Shown: positions 1 through 11,354 of the stretch, in pieces
How the letters are laid out: the number at the start of each line of letters is the position of its first letter
Numbering within the stretch: position 1 is the first letter of the stretch
From: Opisthocomus hoazin
Taxonomy: Eukaryota; Chordata; Aves; Opisthocomiformes; Opisthocomidae
NCBI RefSeq assembly: GCF_030867145.1
Contig: NC_134422.1
Coordinates: forward strand, 11,170,531 to 11,234,530
Direction: 5' to 3'
Length of the DNA: 64,000 nucleotides
Notes under the pieces: model-generated
Told to the model about the DNA's origin: nothing
The model's input: only the letters and a program-made list of their open reading frames with translations
Database searches by the model: none
Made by a program: the position numbers and the translations under genes

Positions 1-862
1 GCCAAGAGAAACAGGTAACTAGGGGAAAGGTAATTCCGGCAGGGGGAGATCACGACCACCGGCTCACGGACCACCTGCCCCAGTTATACCCCAGACTCAA
101 AAGATGAAGAAACTGAGCATGCCTACTAATTTACATGCTAGATGAAGAGACTTTAATCAATCATTTAATAGAATAGCAATGCATATGTATTAGGAGGATG
201 AATACGGTAATGTTAAGTGTATAAATGGCTGTTGATTTGTGAACAAGGCGTGCTGTCTGGGGACAGACACCCTTATCTGTGCAAATATGCACAGAAGACC
301 TCTGCTCGCTCTGTGTGTATATTGGCGTATTGCACACTGGGTAAACAAACCCCTATTTTTGGGACAACAATGTCATGGCCCACAAAAGTCACCCAGAAAC
401 AGCTCAGTCTGCGAGATGCTGTGAACGACACAAACCCATACTTAATGGTGATGGCTGGTCATGCACAAAAAATAGTCACATCTGTTGCTTCCTCCCAATG
501 TACTCTGTGAGATGCTGACCCAGCTGCTGCCTGGGGGAGCTAACACTGAGTTCACAGGCAACCTTCAACAATTGCTTGCTGTTATCTCTCCGAGACCCCT
601 TGCACATGAACACGCTCAGCTGTGAAAGGAAAGCTGTCTACATGATGAGGACTCGGTACCACAAGACCCTGGTCCAAAAAACTCCTTTATATGATGACAA
701 ATCATCTCTGAAATGCAAGCACTCTTTTATGTGACAGAAAGTTAGAGCAAAGACGAGGCAATGAGGACCTTCAGGCCACATGATTTAAATGTTGGCTGCT
801 GGTATTCTTTGTTTTTGAAGGCAAATATAAGTAAATATTACATATGTTGTATATATTATTTA
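1..862. other. Intergenic, nothing recognised
   Basis: No coding exon, RNA gene or recognisable repeat is visible here. The open frames are short and resemble no family I know. The right edge becomes very AT-rich just before the first CR1 copy. Confidence 0.5.
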
Positions 863-1541
863 CATAGAATCACAGAATCAGAGAATAGTAGGGGTTGGAA
901 GGGACCTCTGTGGGTCATCTAGTCCAACCCTCCTGCCGAAGCAGGGTCACCTACAGCAGGCTGCAGAGGACCTTGTCCAGGCGGGTCTTGAATATCTCCA
1001 GAGAAGGAGACTCCACAACCTCCCTGGGCAGCCTGTTCCAGTGCTCCGTCACCCTCAGAGGGAAGAAGTTCTTCCACATGTTCAGACGGAACTTCCTCTG
1101 CTTCAGTTTGTGCCCATTGCCCCTTGTCCTGTCACTGGGCACCACTGAAAAGAGCTTGGCCCCATCCTCCTGACACCCACCCTTCAGATATTTATAAGCA
1201 TTTATTAGGTCCCCTCTCAGCCTTCTCTTCTTCAGGCTGAACAAGCCCAGCTCCCTCAGCCTCTCCTCGTAGGGGAGATGTTCCAGTCCCCTCATCATCC
1301 TCGTAGCCCTCCGCTGGACTCTCTCCAGTAGCTCCTCATCTTTCTTGAACTGGGGAGCCCAGAACTGGACACAGTACTCCAGATGGGGCCTCACCAGGGC
1401 AGTGTAGAGGGGAAGGAGAACCTCCCTCGTCCTGCTGGCCACACTCTTCTTGATGCACCCCAGGATCCCATTGGCCTTCTTGGCAACCAGGGCACACTGC
1501 TGGCTCATGGTTAACCTGTCGTCCACCAGGACACCCATAAT
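863..1541 (-). mobile_element. CR1 LINE, 3' part with intact end of ORF2
   Basis: This is a 5'-truncated CR1 retrotransposon on the minus strand. Its 3' terminus, at the left, has the CR1 hallmark of tandem ATTCTGTG-like octamers followed by the conserved 'ggttggaagggacctctgtg' block. Minus-strand bases 951-1538 are open for 195 codons and encode the C-terminal end of the CR1 reverse transcriptase, with the conserved stretches [37 protein letters not shown] and [15 protein letters not shown], ending at the natural stop. The frame is unbroken, so the insertion is fairly young. It is dead as an element because most of ORF2 and all of ORF1 are missing. It closely resembles the copy at 10,688-11,040. 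Confidence 0.95.
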
Positions 1542-2775
1542 TATAATATTATATATAAAAGTAAATATTAAATATTAAGTAAAGTTGCGCTTACTGGGCT
1601 GAATTTATAAAAATATCCTTGTCCAAGATGAGAATTCCAAATCCTCTGCAATTTGCAAGATTTTGTTGCTGATGCGCTCCCTAGTTGTGAGGACTGCAGC
1701 TGAGAAGCTGAGTTACAACACTCCTACAACCCTTGCTGTCACAATAAGGTCAAAATCCCGCTCTCAGAACCTTATAACAGACCTTATCCTTTTTTATGTT
1801 CCTAAATGAGAGATGCGTACAAGGTGCACACCTCCTATGGGAAGGAACATGGGGTTATCTGATTTTGAGGCCGCCCAGCTCCTCTGAGAGCCATTTTTAC
1901 CATGCGCATTCATTCAGCCTTCACCTGAGCTCAGGAGCAGATTGTCTTCCAGCGTTCTGTTCTTTGCCTCCAGGGAGAGGGTCTCAGCACAGTTTTCTTC
2001 CTCCTTTTTCAGGACACTCAGGAGGTCACAGACAGGTGGGACAGCTCTGATCTGCAAATTTGAAAAGCAGTGGAATCACTTTTCCTCTGAAGATTTACAT
2101 CCTCTCAATAGGATTTACCCTTCTAATGCTCACAATCCCCATGCAACCCTATCAGCTGATTGTGGGCAATATTTCCTTGAAATACAGTCAATTTCCTTGA
2201 AATACAGTCATTTTTCCTAATTAAGTCTGCTTTTTTATAGTAGCAGCAGGCAAGCACAGATTGAGTTTCTGCCTTCTCCCTTTTGCTGTCATTACTGTTA
2301 TAGAGAAAAATGAGTGTGTTACTCTGCTAAATTAAGTACATGAGCAGTACAAAAGACTGCGGAAACATCCAGAGCACTGCAAGACTCTCCTAGAGCAACA
2401 GAGAATTAATTACTTGCCCCTGGCAGTGTTAAGCCATGACCTGGCAGGTTATTTTCTTGGGCACGAGTGATCCAAATATGTCCACTGGTTGCCGTCTACC
2501 AAAGCCTGTTTCATTGCTACTGCTGCAGGAGCCAACCTGAAAGCAGAAACTCACACAGATTTTTTTCAAGAATCTAGACAGTAATTTGTCCTCAGGTCAT
2601 TTTCTCAGGTTCCCACCTTGCTCCATCCTCCTTTCTCACAAGGCAGTATGGAAATGTTAGTCTTAATCCTGATGTAGCAATCAATGTGCAGTTTATATTA
2701 TATATAGCTGGACAAAAATGAATGTACAAAACAGCTACCAATGACTAGAATGGCATGTATTAAAAATTGCTGCAA
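1542..2775. other. Intergenic, no gene seen
   Basis: AT-rich sequence next to the CR1 is followed by unremarkable sequence. The only structure I see is the 20-bp tandem duplication listed separately. Confidence 0.5.
2171..2210. repeat. Perfect 20-bp tandem duplication
   Basis: The unit atttccttgaaatacagtca occurs twice head to tail without a mismatch. It looks like a recent replication-slippage duplication in otherwise unique sequence. Confidence 0.95.
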
Positions 2776-2884
2776 AATCATAGAATCGTAGAATCATAGA
2801 ATGGTTTGAGTTGGAAGGGACCTCGAAGGTCATCTGTTTCCAACCCCCCTGCCATGGGCAGAGACACCTTTCACTAGAGCAGAT
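2776..2884 (-). mobile_element. CR1 LINE 3'-end fragment
   Basis: About 110 bp of CR1 3' end on the minus strand. It begins with three copies of the 'atagaatc' octamer, then the 'ttggaagggacct' block and the 'ccaacccccctgccatgggcagagacacctt' region, which belongs to a different subfamily from the copy at 863-1541. It is strongly 5'-truncated and carries no coding sequence. Confidence 0.9.
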
Positions 2885-3056
2885 TTGCAGGAAAACGTCC
2901 CAGTTTTTATGCCTTACAGTAAAAAAGTACTTTTATCATTTTTGCCCCTTTCTATTATTTTTGACACTAAAGATACTGAATATAAGCAAGTTCCCATTAT
3001 ATATATAGATAATTCCTCCCTCATGAACAAAACCAAAAATCTTTATAAATTCCCAC

Positions 3057-3110
3057 TATGGAACTTATATGTATGTATATGTATAAGTATATGTATGTGT
3101 GTATGGATAC
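3057..3110. repeat. TATG/TGTA simple repeat
   Basis: An imperfect run of tatg, tata and tgtg units, typical of a decayed microsatellite. Confidence 0.75.
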
Positions 3111-3590
3111 ACAAACTTTAAAGTCATCAGGATGTATTATTTGAAAAGTATCAGATAGAACTTTTAATGTACTTTGTGTGGGAAAAGTTAACCTGGCAGC
3201 ATCATATTACTACTCAATCTAATCAGTCTTGTAGAATTGCTGCTCACTGTCAAATTACATTTAGGAGAGAGAATGATCACTGAAAACCTTTTAATGAGAG
3301 CTATGACTTTTCTACAACAAAATTTTACCCTAATAGACATCAGTGACTATACTCCCACTCATTTCGTCTGGAAGTATTCTGGGTGTTGTATTCATCTAAT
3401 TGGTCTGTTGTGTTTAACTTCAGCATCTTTCTCTCTTGCCTTTGTGTGTCATGAAACAAGTCAATTAAAACTCATTTGTTTTTGCACAATGTAATGAATT
3501 TTCTGGAATCACACAGGCAAAGAATTCAGATGAAATAAACTATCCTCTGATGCCAGGATCTAAATGTGGTTTTAATCCACGTAATATTTG

Positions 3591-3611
3591 AAAAAAAAAA
3601 AAAAAAAAAAA
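3591..3611. repeat. Poly(A) tract, 21 bases
   Basis: An uninterrupted run of 21 A. No CR1 or other element is recognisable upstream, and no target-site duplication is evident, so a processed-pseudogene tail cannot be claimed. Confidence 0.9.
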
Positions 3612-4459
3612 GATTTTAAATGTCTGTTTAATCTTTGAAAAAAGTAGAAATGTCTGACTGGAGTAGCGTGTCTAAAGAAATCTAATTGCATTCAGCAGAT
3701 TCAGTTGTTAGCTGGAGGCTGACTTTTATAATTTCTAAATATTGACAGATTTAAAAAAATATGCATTATTTATCACTCCCTATTGTTATCTATTTGATTA
3801 CCAATAGTAAAGCAATTTAGTGTATTTTCAGAGTTCACAAGTACAAATGCAACGGTTAAGACCTACGAGATACATCTGCTGCAGTATCTCTGTCCAGAAG
3901 TTGCCTTGAAAACACATTGCAAAATCACACCAGCGCTGAGCATTTGAAGCGGCCGACAGAACCGGTCTGGTCTGCATGCAGGATGTTCAAGATGATACTG
4001 AACATATGTAAAAATAAATGCTAGTAATCATGTTGTAATAATCTCAGAAACAGGAAAAATATTCATCTTAAACAAGCCTGTACATCTTGTAGCCACCATT
4101 CTCTTTTAAGAAATGTAGGTCCTAAGAAAGCTTTTGTTCTAGAAAAAGATTTAGGGCCTGTGTTATTTCTTTATGGCTAGAATGAGGCTACACGCTTTTA
4201 GCACATTCAGCTGTGAAGACCACCCTGATGATCTGATACAGTGTTATTTTCTTACATGGAATGTATTGCTCAAGCAGGAATATGGTGTGGTCAATGCCTT
4301 ACAATTACTGTTTTACCCTGCCAAGTGATGTCCACCCTATTCTGATCAGATAGATACCGCTGCCTGGTAATAGACGTGCAGGTAACAGGATTTCAAACCC
4401 AGAGAAAGCAGAGAGCCTCCAGGTGCTGGTTTAAAGACCTCATTTTCCACAAACACTGT

Positions 4460-4640
4460 CCCTCGGTCGGTCTTTGCCAAAGCTGGCATCCGACGGAGCC
4501 GGCTGGGCGCGAGCAGGGCCATCACAGGTCCGGCTGTTTGCTGAGCGACGCGAAATCCCACTTCCCGTGCCACGGCCAGATAACCCCGCTCCGCTGCTGG
4601 CTACACTCGGTCTCGCTCGTGTTTACTGTCCACAACTGGG
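4460..4640. promoter_or_regulatory. Orphan CpG-rich patch
   Basis: About 180 bp contain some 17 CpG dinucleotides, for example around 'gagcgacgcgaaat', inside sequence that is otherwise AT-rich and CpG-poor. Such density usually means the DNA is unmethylated in the germ line, as at promoters and some enhancers. No coding exon or known promoter motif could be tied to it, so the regulatory reading is inference. Confidence 0.3.
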
Positions 4641-7600
4641 AGCAAACAGCCTGCCCTGCAGCTTGAATTCGAGGGGGAAAACGGACTCCTCTACGAGCAG
4701 TTTCTTCATCTCTTCCTAAACGATTCACTAAAACAGCTCTCAGCTCACAGGCTGTCAGATTTTGATGAGGGGCCAAGACGTCTTCATATTTTGTTTAAAG
4801 ACAATATAAGATACGAAAACCATTCCAAACAGAAACAGCTGTGATAACTAGATGTCTGAATGGGCAGAAAGCTGCAGTTTGTGGGATTGATAGCAACAGC
4901 TAACTACAGTTTTTAAGTTGTGAAATTAATGGATCTAAACACTATTTAATACAAATAATATTTGCAGCCACAGAATTCACAGCCATTTAATTTGAAATTA
5001 AGTGGTCTTAGTTTAACGAGAAGATTTAAAAGAGAACAAAAGATGCCTGGCAAAAGAAAAATAGGTGTTCTGAAGGACTGGAAAGAGATCAAGTGGAAGG
5101 AGATGCTCTCAGTGGCACCCTGAGCAATGACACCTATTTACAGAGTCCTTTAGGTAGTCCCTAAGAATAAGAAACCAAAATGATCAGAAAAATATCACGG
5201 ACACTATTTTTATTGTGGAAGATGATCAAAAGGCAAAAAAGTTTGCAGACTGCATTCACTCTGCAATTAAAATGTCTAGGCAGAGCTCAGGTTTTCTCAG
5301 AGTTTGAGGTAAATCCTCTGCTGCGACGAATAGATTGATTTCTCCATTATCTGTAATGAAACTAATTTTTTACATTTGCCGAGAGTTTGATCCTTTCCCA
5401 ACTTCCCACACCTAAACTGGATATATTTTAGTCGTGGTTATATATGCTTTCAAAATCTGAATACGCCAAGGAGCACCTGGATATCACAGCCCAGGTTCAG
5501 CTGTCCTTCCCACCCGGCTTGAGCGCCCGGAGCTCAGCAGAGACAATCTGCCTCAAAAATTCCCAGTAAAGTGATAAAGCTAAAAGAAAGAAACCAAACT
5601 TTGTGGGTCAAACGTTGCTTTGCATACCTTCAATCTGAGTTAAGGGAGGCTTTGGTAGTGGTGGGCATCACCCCTTAGGGGATTGCTTGCTGGTGTAAAT
5701 CAGCAAAGCTTCTCTAAATGGCATCGTCTCTTCTCCTTCATCACAGAACCTGCTATGTTTGCCAAAGCAGGTTAGTAACGCTGCTGTCTTTATAAAGACA
5801 AAAAAACTGAGGCATGCTGCTGTTTTATATAGGAGGGGAAACTGAGGCATTCAGCATCTAGCCATCTGGCTGCTGTCAATTAATGCAGGAAGCAGCATAA
5901 GCTAGAATAAAATAAAAAAATCCCAGCTTCTACCTGGACCTTTTTAAACAAAGACACCACGACTTCATAGAATAGACGTGCACTTACTCAGACAACATGT
6001 GATTCCATGCAATTGGGAATAAATAGCTCTGAGTACCTACCAGGACGGCTGAAATCCAGAAGATGATCACCCAGATGGTCCACATAGTCAATCACAGTCT
6101 GTTTCCTTCATCCCTTGTGCACCAGAGGTCACCAGGCTGTCTGTATGCTCTTCAGAGCGGCTCTTAGCTCCTTTCACTTCATCCCTTCCCCTCCTCTTTT
6201 TTTTCCTTTCCAGCTTTGACCATCCTTAGCCAATGTTTCTCTCCAGCTGCTGAGCCCTAGAGAGCATCAGCAACGACAAGGCCCCCCCCGTCCACCCTCC
6301 AAGCTCTCCTCCTCCTCTGCAGAAGTGTCCTGTCCCAAGAATAACAGCGCTTCTGTTAAGCATGTTCCTACTATCGTCTGCCTCCCTTCCCGGCTATTAT
6401 TCACTGTTATCAACGGGTGTTGCTGGGGAATGATCATTCCTCAGGCTCCCATGATAACGGACCAAGCAGGACTCCTGCGTAGGATGTCGGCCCCACAGTG
6501 GCAGAGGTAATCAATCAAGAGGAAATACAGCCCTGGAATAAGTGCCCTGCTGAGACACAGGGTTGGAGGAACGTGATTCAGGCTGCCTGCACTGCTTCTG
6601 CTCCCGACAGCTCTGCACATGCCTCCCGCAGTAAGCACACATCCCCGAGAGCCAGAAATCAGGAGGCTGGCAGAGCCTGCTGCAGCAGAGCAGGATACCT
6701 GTGTCTCCCACCCAGCCCAGGTGAGCACAGATGCCGGAGCTGAAGATGACCTCGAGTCTGGGGTAGGCACCAGAGAAAGGGCAAACAGGGGATCTTGTTC
6801 CTCATGCCTTCCAGAGAGGACTCTAAATGCTCCCTGGACTTCACCCTCTCATCCAGCATCCAGAGAAACAGCCAGTCTGCATTTCATCCTGATGCTATAG
6901 GTTGTAAGATGCCATCGCGTTTGGATCCCTGTGGTACCCTCGTTGGTGGGATGTGGATGAAAGCCGTCCTGGGTTCCCCATAGGCAGTTCCTCAGCACTC
7001 CCCTACCCTGGCAGCAAAGCACTCTTTGTTTTTCCAGGTTTTGTTTCTGTGGCAAAACTATTGTAAAGGGGCTGTGTGCTTAACCTGAGTGTGGAATCCC
7101 AGCTGCCAAGGCAGGCTCTCCAAACCGTTGCTTGACAAGTTCACTTGTAGCACGATAATGTACACGGCCTCAGAAATGAGTCAAAGTTTGCACTGTGCAC
7201 TGGTGCCCTTTCTGAAAGCACCGCAGTCCTCAGCTTGGTAAATTGTCTCAAAACATCTTTAACCAGCTTTTCCAATTTACCATCGCCCGTCACCCCAGAC
7301 AAGTCAATGATGATGATGATGTGATGAGGGGCTGCCTAAAACTCGGGGTCTGATGTCCAACCTACTGAGGGTGTGCTCCAGATCTACCAGTGAGGTCAAT
7401 GACTGTGGCCATAAAACATCTGGCTCTTTACCTGTGCACCAAAAATCCGACTATTGCATTAAGCGAGTTATCCGCTGAGAAGCACAATGAAGGAATCTGT
7501 GTTTCCTAGCGAGCGTTGCCCTTTCCCGTGCCCACTCTGACCACAGTAACTCCAGCTCATCTCTATATTTGCTCCCTAGGACAGCCAAAGCGCACTGCTT

Positions 7601-10287
7601 TCTGTTTCCCTACACACCACCCTCATCTCTCCCCACATCCCCAGAGCAGGAGTCAGACAAGCAGCAGCATTTGCTCTGCCACCGTGCTACGTCCGTCCTG
7701 CCCAGCTGCCCGGTTTCTGTGTGCTGACTGCCCTGCTGCCATGCTCACACAGCATCGTTTCCCTCACACAGGGCAAATGGTTCAGTCTTCCTTGCCCCTG
7801 TCCACACTAAACTTGTAGAAGCTTTCATTTCTTGAAGAGCTCTGCTTTCCCACAGAGTTTGTCTGAAATTGGTCAAAGGGTTAAACAACTTGTTAAAAGG
7901 GGGTCTGAGAGGCAGCCAGACAATGTCATTACAGTAGTCTGAAGAAACCACATTGGCAATGCTGCATCATCCCAGTGGGGTGCCAAGTCATTCTCTCTCT
8001 TCCTTTGGCTCAAGCAATATTTTATTATTCCATTCATATTGTAACAGCTTCCCCTGAAAGTCACCGCACTTGCTTGCATTTGTGGAATTGAGGGAGCTTT
8101 GCTCCTGAATGTACTTCTGAATGTGGGGCATTTTCTGCAATTGGCAATGGTTGCCCAGGAGTTCCGGCGAGACAACGTTGGATTTAAACACCAATGGTGT
8201 GAATGAAGAGCCTGATATTTTGTGACCCTCCCATTGTCTTCGTGTGTAGGCTGAGCATTTGAAAGAAGCTGGATGCAAAATAAAACCCGCAAAATTCTGA
8301 CCTGTGCAAACCATTGATTGACTCGCAGTGCAGATGTCAGTGCAGCAGGACAGACACCGTGGGTTGGGAGACCTAAAAGCAGCAGCAAACTACAGAGAAT
8401 TATTAACAAGAATTCACATATCCTGAAACAAGGTGTTTAATTAAACAAGGTAGTGTTGCACTGGGCTGTGTGCATCTACCTTCATTCCTGCTCAGTATAT
8501 CCATTTTAAATTTGTCACAGCTGCAATTTCTTTCAAGTCTGTAATCTAAACCAGAAATGAAACATCGTATTTGTTCATGCATTCTTGAAAGACTTTTAAT
8601 TGTAACTTTAGGAGTAAATAAAAGAAATTGCTTTGTATTACTCCGATTGTAGGACTGTTTACTTACCAAACACTGACCAACTTTAATATTCAATATTAAT
8701 TTATTAATACTTAAAATTTCCATTAGTGCTTCAGTCTAATAGTTCATTTTTCTCCATCCTTTGCTAAATAATTAAATTGTTTGCAATGCCTCTATTCCAG
8801 CTTGACAATCAGGCCACAAATTTTTCATCTGATTTTTGGAATAGATGAGAACTGATGTAAGAATCACCTATTTAACCTTAGTTCATAACCGTTATTTATA
8901 CTAGCCATCCCAAGGAAATATGCAGATTTCTTGACTGATAGTCTCCTTTTTTCACCCACCTTTTCCACTGATTTGCTGCCTCTCAGGGAATATTACAGAG
9001 TGCTCTTCCAGAGGCGTATCATATTCAGCTCCTCTGATGTGGAAGCAGAGATGATTCTGGTTTACACTGGACTGTCACTGTGCAAACAGACAGATGTACA
9101 TGTGAATTGTGTTTCTGTGGGAGGAGAACTATGTTAACATGCTATCTGCTCTATTATTCTCTTACCCTCTTTTTCCTGGAAAAAGGAAGAAAAACCTGGC
9201 AAACCCATGGACCGAAGCAAGTTCAGCGTGGGATGCTGTGATTAAGCTCTGGAGCTGGAAAATCCATTTTCAGTGCCAAAGCATGCCATGCAAAAACCCT
9301 AGCATTTTGCAAAGACATCTCCCCTTGCCTTGGGGAGATGATTTGGGCAGCTCAGCCCCCTGTGAGGGTTCTCCAGCAGATCTGTTCTGCAAGACAGAAG
9401 TATTTTAACCATCTCCCTGGCTTGTCAAGTGGAGGATAAACTGTTTGCCTTAGTCATGACTATTTACTCGGCTGAGGTGAATGGATAGTGTGGAAAAGCA
9501 AGAGCTTTTGTGATGTGTGAAATGGTCAAAGCTCCACCAAAGGCAGACAGCTGGCTATGTGGAGCGATGAGGAGGAACACGTGCATGCACCCAGGAGAGG
9601 AAGGCTGAGACAGGAGGTTTGGCAGGCAGGAGGTGTTTTAGGTACCTCTCTGAGGGCTGACATGCCTTTAGAGTGATGTAGCACACTGGGGCACGCGCAG
9701 AGGTGAGGTGAGGACCAGCTCTGACAGAAAACGTGCTGTCAAACAATGGGATAGTGAGCTGACAGAGTTCACATGAAGCTGGTGTAGAAGGTGATCCTGA
9801 ACTTTCTCCTAAACCCAGCTTGAATGTCATTGTCACTGGGCAGCCTGTCTCCAGCCTTGTCAAGGGCATAGGCGTCACTCTTTCCAAATCAATGGCAATT
9901 ACATTTTACTAAGTATGGGAACTACGTTCTGGGAGCAGAATTTTATGATCCAGTTTCTCTTCCTTTCTTTCTTCTTCAAAGTGAGTGTCGCACTGCTTTC
10001 AGTGAAGTTTTACCTCTGTGTTAGAAATGCTGACAGAGAAGAATTTTATTCTCAGAATATGTAAGGAACAAAAAAAAGTTCTTGAAATATTTCTAGATTT
10101 CTGTATTAAGTGTCCTTGAGACAGCAGCAGCAGGGCTATGAACAGAGTTCATCCCAAACGCACATTCATGCCCAAGAGAAACGTAACACACCCATGGGAG
10201 AAGGATTCTGGGCAGCCAATACTCTCGAATGCATTTTTGACGTTACCTGATGCAGGGTGTCAGTGCAGATTTCTTCAGTGTCCACCG

Positions 10288-10470
10288 TTCTGCGGGGCTC
10301 CTCCACCGACCCTGTCAGGAGGCCGGAGGGCTTGCGGGTTTGGGACAGCGCTTACAGGGGATGCCGGGGTGTCTTCAGTGAAAGCGGCCGCGTGCGCCCG
10401 AGGCGGCAGCGCTGCTGTGTTGAATTCAGCATTTCTCAGCCTCGTCGATCTGCCCGGATCGCCTGTCTGA
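10288..10470. promoter_or_regulatory. CpG-rich patch upstream of the CFAP221 promoter
   Basis: About 20 CpGs in roughly 180 bp, including a NotI-type gcggccgc site near 10,384. It is separated from the main CFAP221 island by AT-rich sequence and by the CR1 insertion at 10,688-11,040. It could be an alternative upstream promoter, an enhancer or the promoter of a divergent transcript. No exon is recognisable next to it. Confidence 0.35.
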
Positions 10471-10687
10471 AGAAAGAAAAAAAAGAGGAAAATCCTGATT
10501 TTCCTTCTACCCTGTATACATGCAGGGAAAAGTATAAAAAATGAGCCGTGGTAAGAACAGTACACCAAAAAATGTTTTCAGGGTTACGTTTCAAGCGGCT
10601 GCTCTTTAATACTGAAAAATGAGAATTTATAGGTAGTGGTAGAGGAGATGGTCTCTTTTTTAAAATACTTTGATACAACTTTCAAAG

Positions 10688-11040
10688 TCACAGAATCACA
10701 GAATGTTCGGGGTTGGAAGGGACCTCTGTGGGTCATCTAGTCCAACCCCCCTGCCAAAGCAGGGTCACCTACAGCAGGCTGCACAGGACCTTGTCCAGGC
10801 AGGTCTTGAATATATTCAGAGAAGGAGACTCCACAACCTCCCTGGGCAGCCTGTTCCAGGGCTCCATCACCCTCAGAGGGAAGAAGTTCTTCCTCATGTT
10901 CAGACAGAACTTCCTGTGCTTCAGTTTGTGCCCATTGCTCCTTGTCCTGTCGCTGGGCAGCACTGAAAAGAATCTAGCCCCGTCCTCCTGACACCCACCC
11001 TTCAGATATTTATAAGCATTTATTAGGTCCCTCTCAGCCT
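10688..11040 (-). mobile_element. CR1 LINE, truncated, abutting the CFAP221 CpG island
   Basis: A minus-strand CR1 3' end of the same subfamily as the copy at 863-1541: octamer repeats, the 'ggttggaagggacctctgtg' block, then antisense ORF2 C-terminus ([15 protein letters not shown] is readable on the minus strand). It stops abruptly inside 'ggtccctctcagcct' at 11,040, the 5'-truncation point. The CpG island of CFAP221 starts about 120 bp further on. Because CR1 copies favour 5' truncation, this is an ordinary dead-on-arrival insertion. Confidence 0.95.
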
Positions 11041-11316
11041 ATCAGACGAGCGTTTTTGAAGGAAAAGGTGCCTCTGCCGCGCCTGCGGACGAGGCTGTAG
11101 CACCTGAAAACGACGCTTACTAGCAAAAACAGTGTGTTTTTTTTCTTTTTCGTGTTTTTGCCGTCAGAGGTAGCGCAACCGTCCCGCACCACCCCTGAGG
11201 GGATCGCTCCCCCCCGCCCCGAATTGGCGCCCCCGACCGAGGCCGCGCGCCCCAGCACCAACACCCTCCCCCCTCCCCCCCCAGCCGCGAGTGGTGCGGC
11301 CCAGCCGGGCTGACGC

Positions 11317-11330
11317 GTTGCCTAGCAACC
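11317..11330 (+). promoter_or_regulatory. X-box, RFX transcription-factor site
   Basis: The sequence gttgcctagcaacc matches the X-box consensus GTNRCC-N(0-3)-RGYAAC at every position, with a one-base spacer. RFX2 and RFX3 use such sites, often with FOXJ1, to switch on genes of motile cilia. It lies just upstream of the probable first exon of CFAP221, a motile-cilium gene, so site and gene function agree. Confidence 0.88.
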
Positions 11331-11354
11331 GGCGCGGCCCGCCGCGGCGCTGAG
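11331..11354 (+). other. CFAP221: Probable end of non-coding exon 1 of CFAP221
   Basis: The first coding exon has a splice acceptor in front of its 5' UTR part (13,568/13,569), so at least one upstream non-coding exon must exist. The best donor in the CpG island is at 11,355 (gag|gtgagc). The start is unknown; the interval given is only the part between the X-box and that donor. Confidence 0.4.

Larger units (their letters stand above)
2885..10687. other. Long intergenic stretch upstream of CFAP221
   Basis: I cannot support any gene in these 7.8 kb. Open frames up to 178 codons exist but have no recognisable domains, and the longest lacks an ATG near its start. Visible structure is limited to a TATG-type simple repeat near 3.06 kb, a 21-base A tract at 3,591, a CpG-rich patch at about 4.46-4.64 kb and another at 10.29-10.47 kb. 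In human the gene SCTR lies on this side of CFAP221 (from memory), but I could not identify any of its exons here. Confidence 0.45.

Noticed and set aside
7873-8409. 178-codon minus-strand frame with a signal-peptide-like start (LLIILCSLLLLLGLP)
   Set aside because: It begins at TTG, not ATG, has no recognisable domain, and a frame of this length is expected about once by chance in 64 kb of such DNA.
1-11000. SCTR or another expected neighbour of CFAP221
   Set aside because: I looked for receptor-like exons on the minus strand and recognised none; absence from my reading is not proof.
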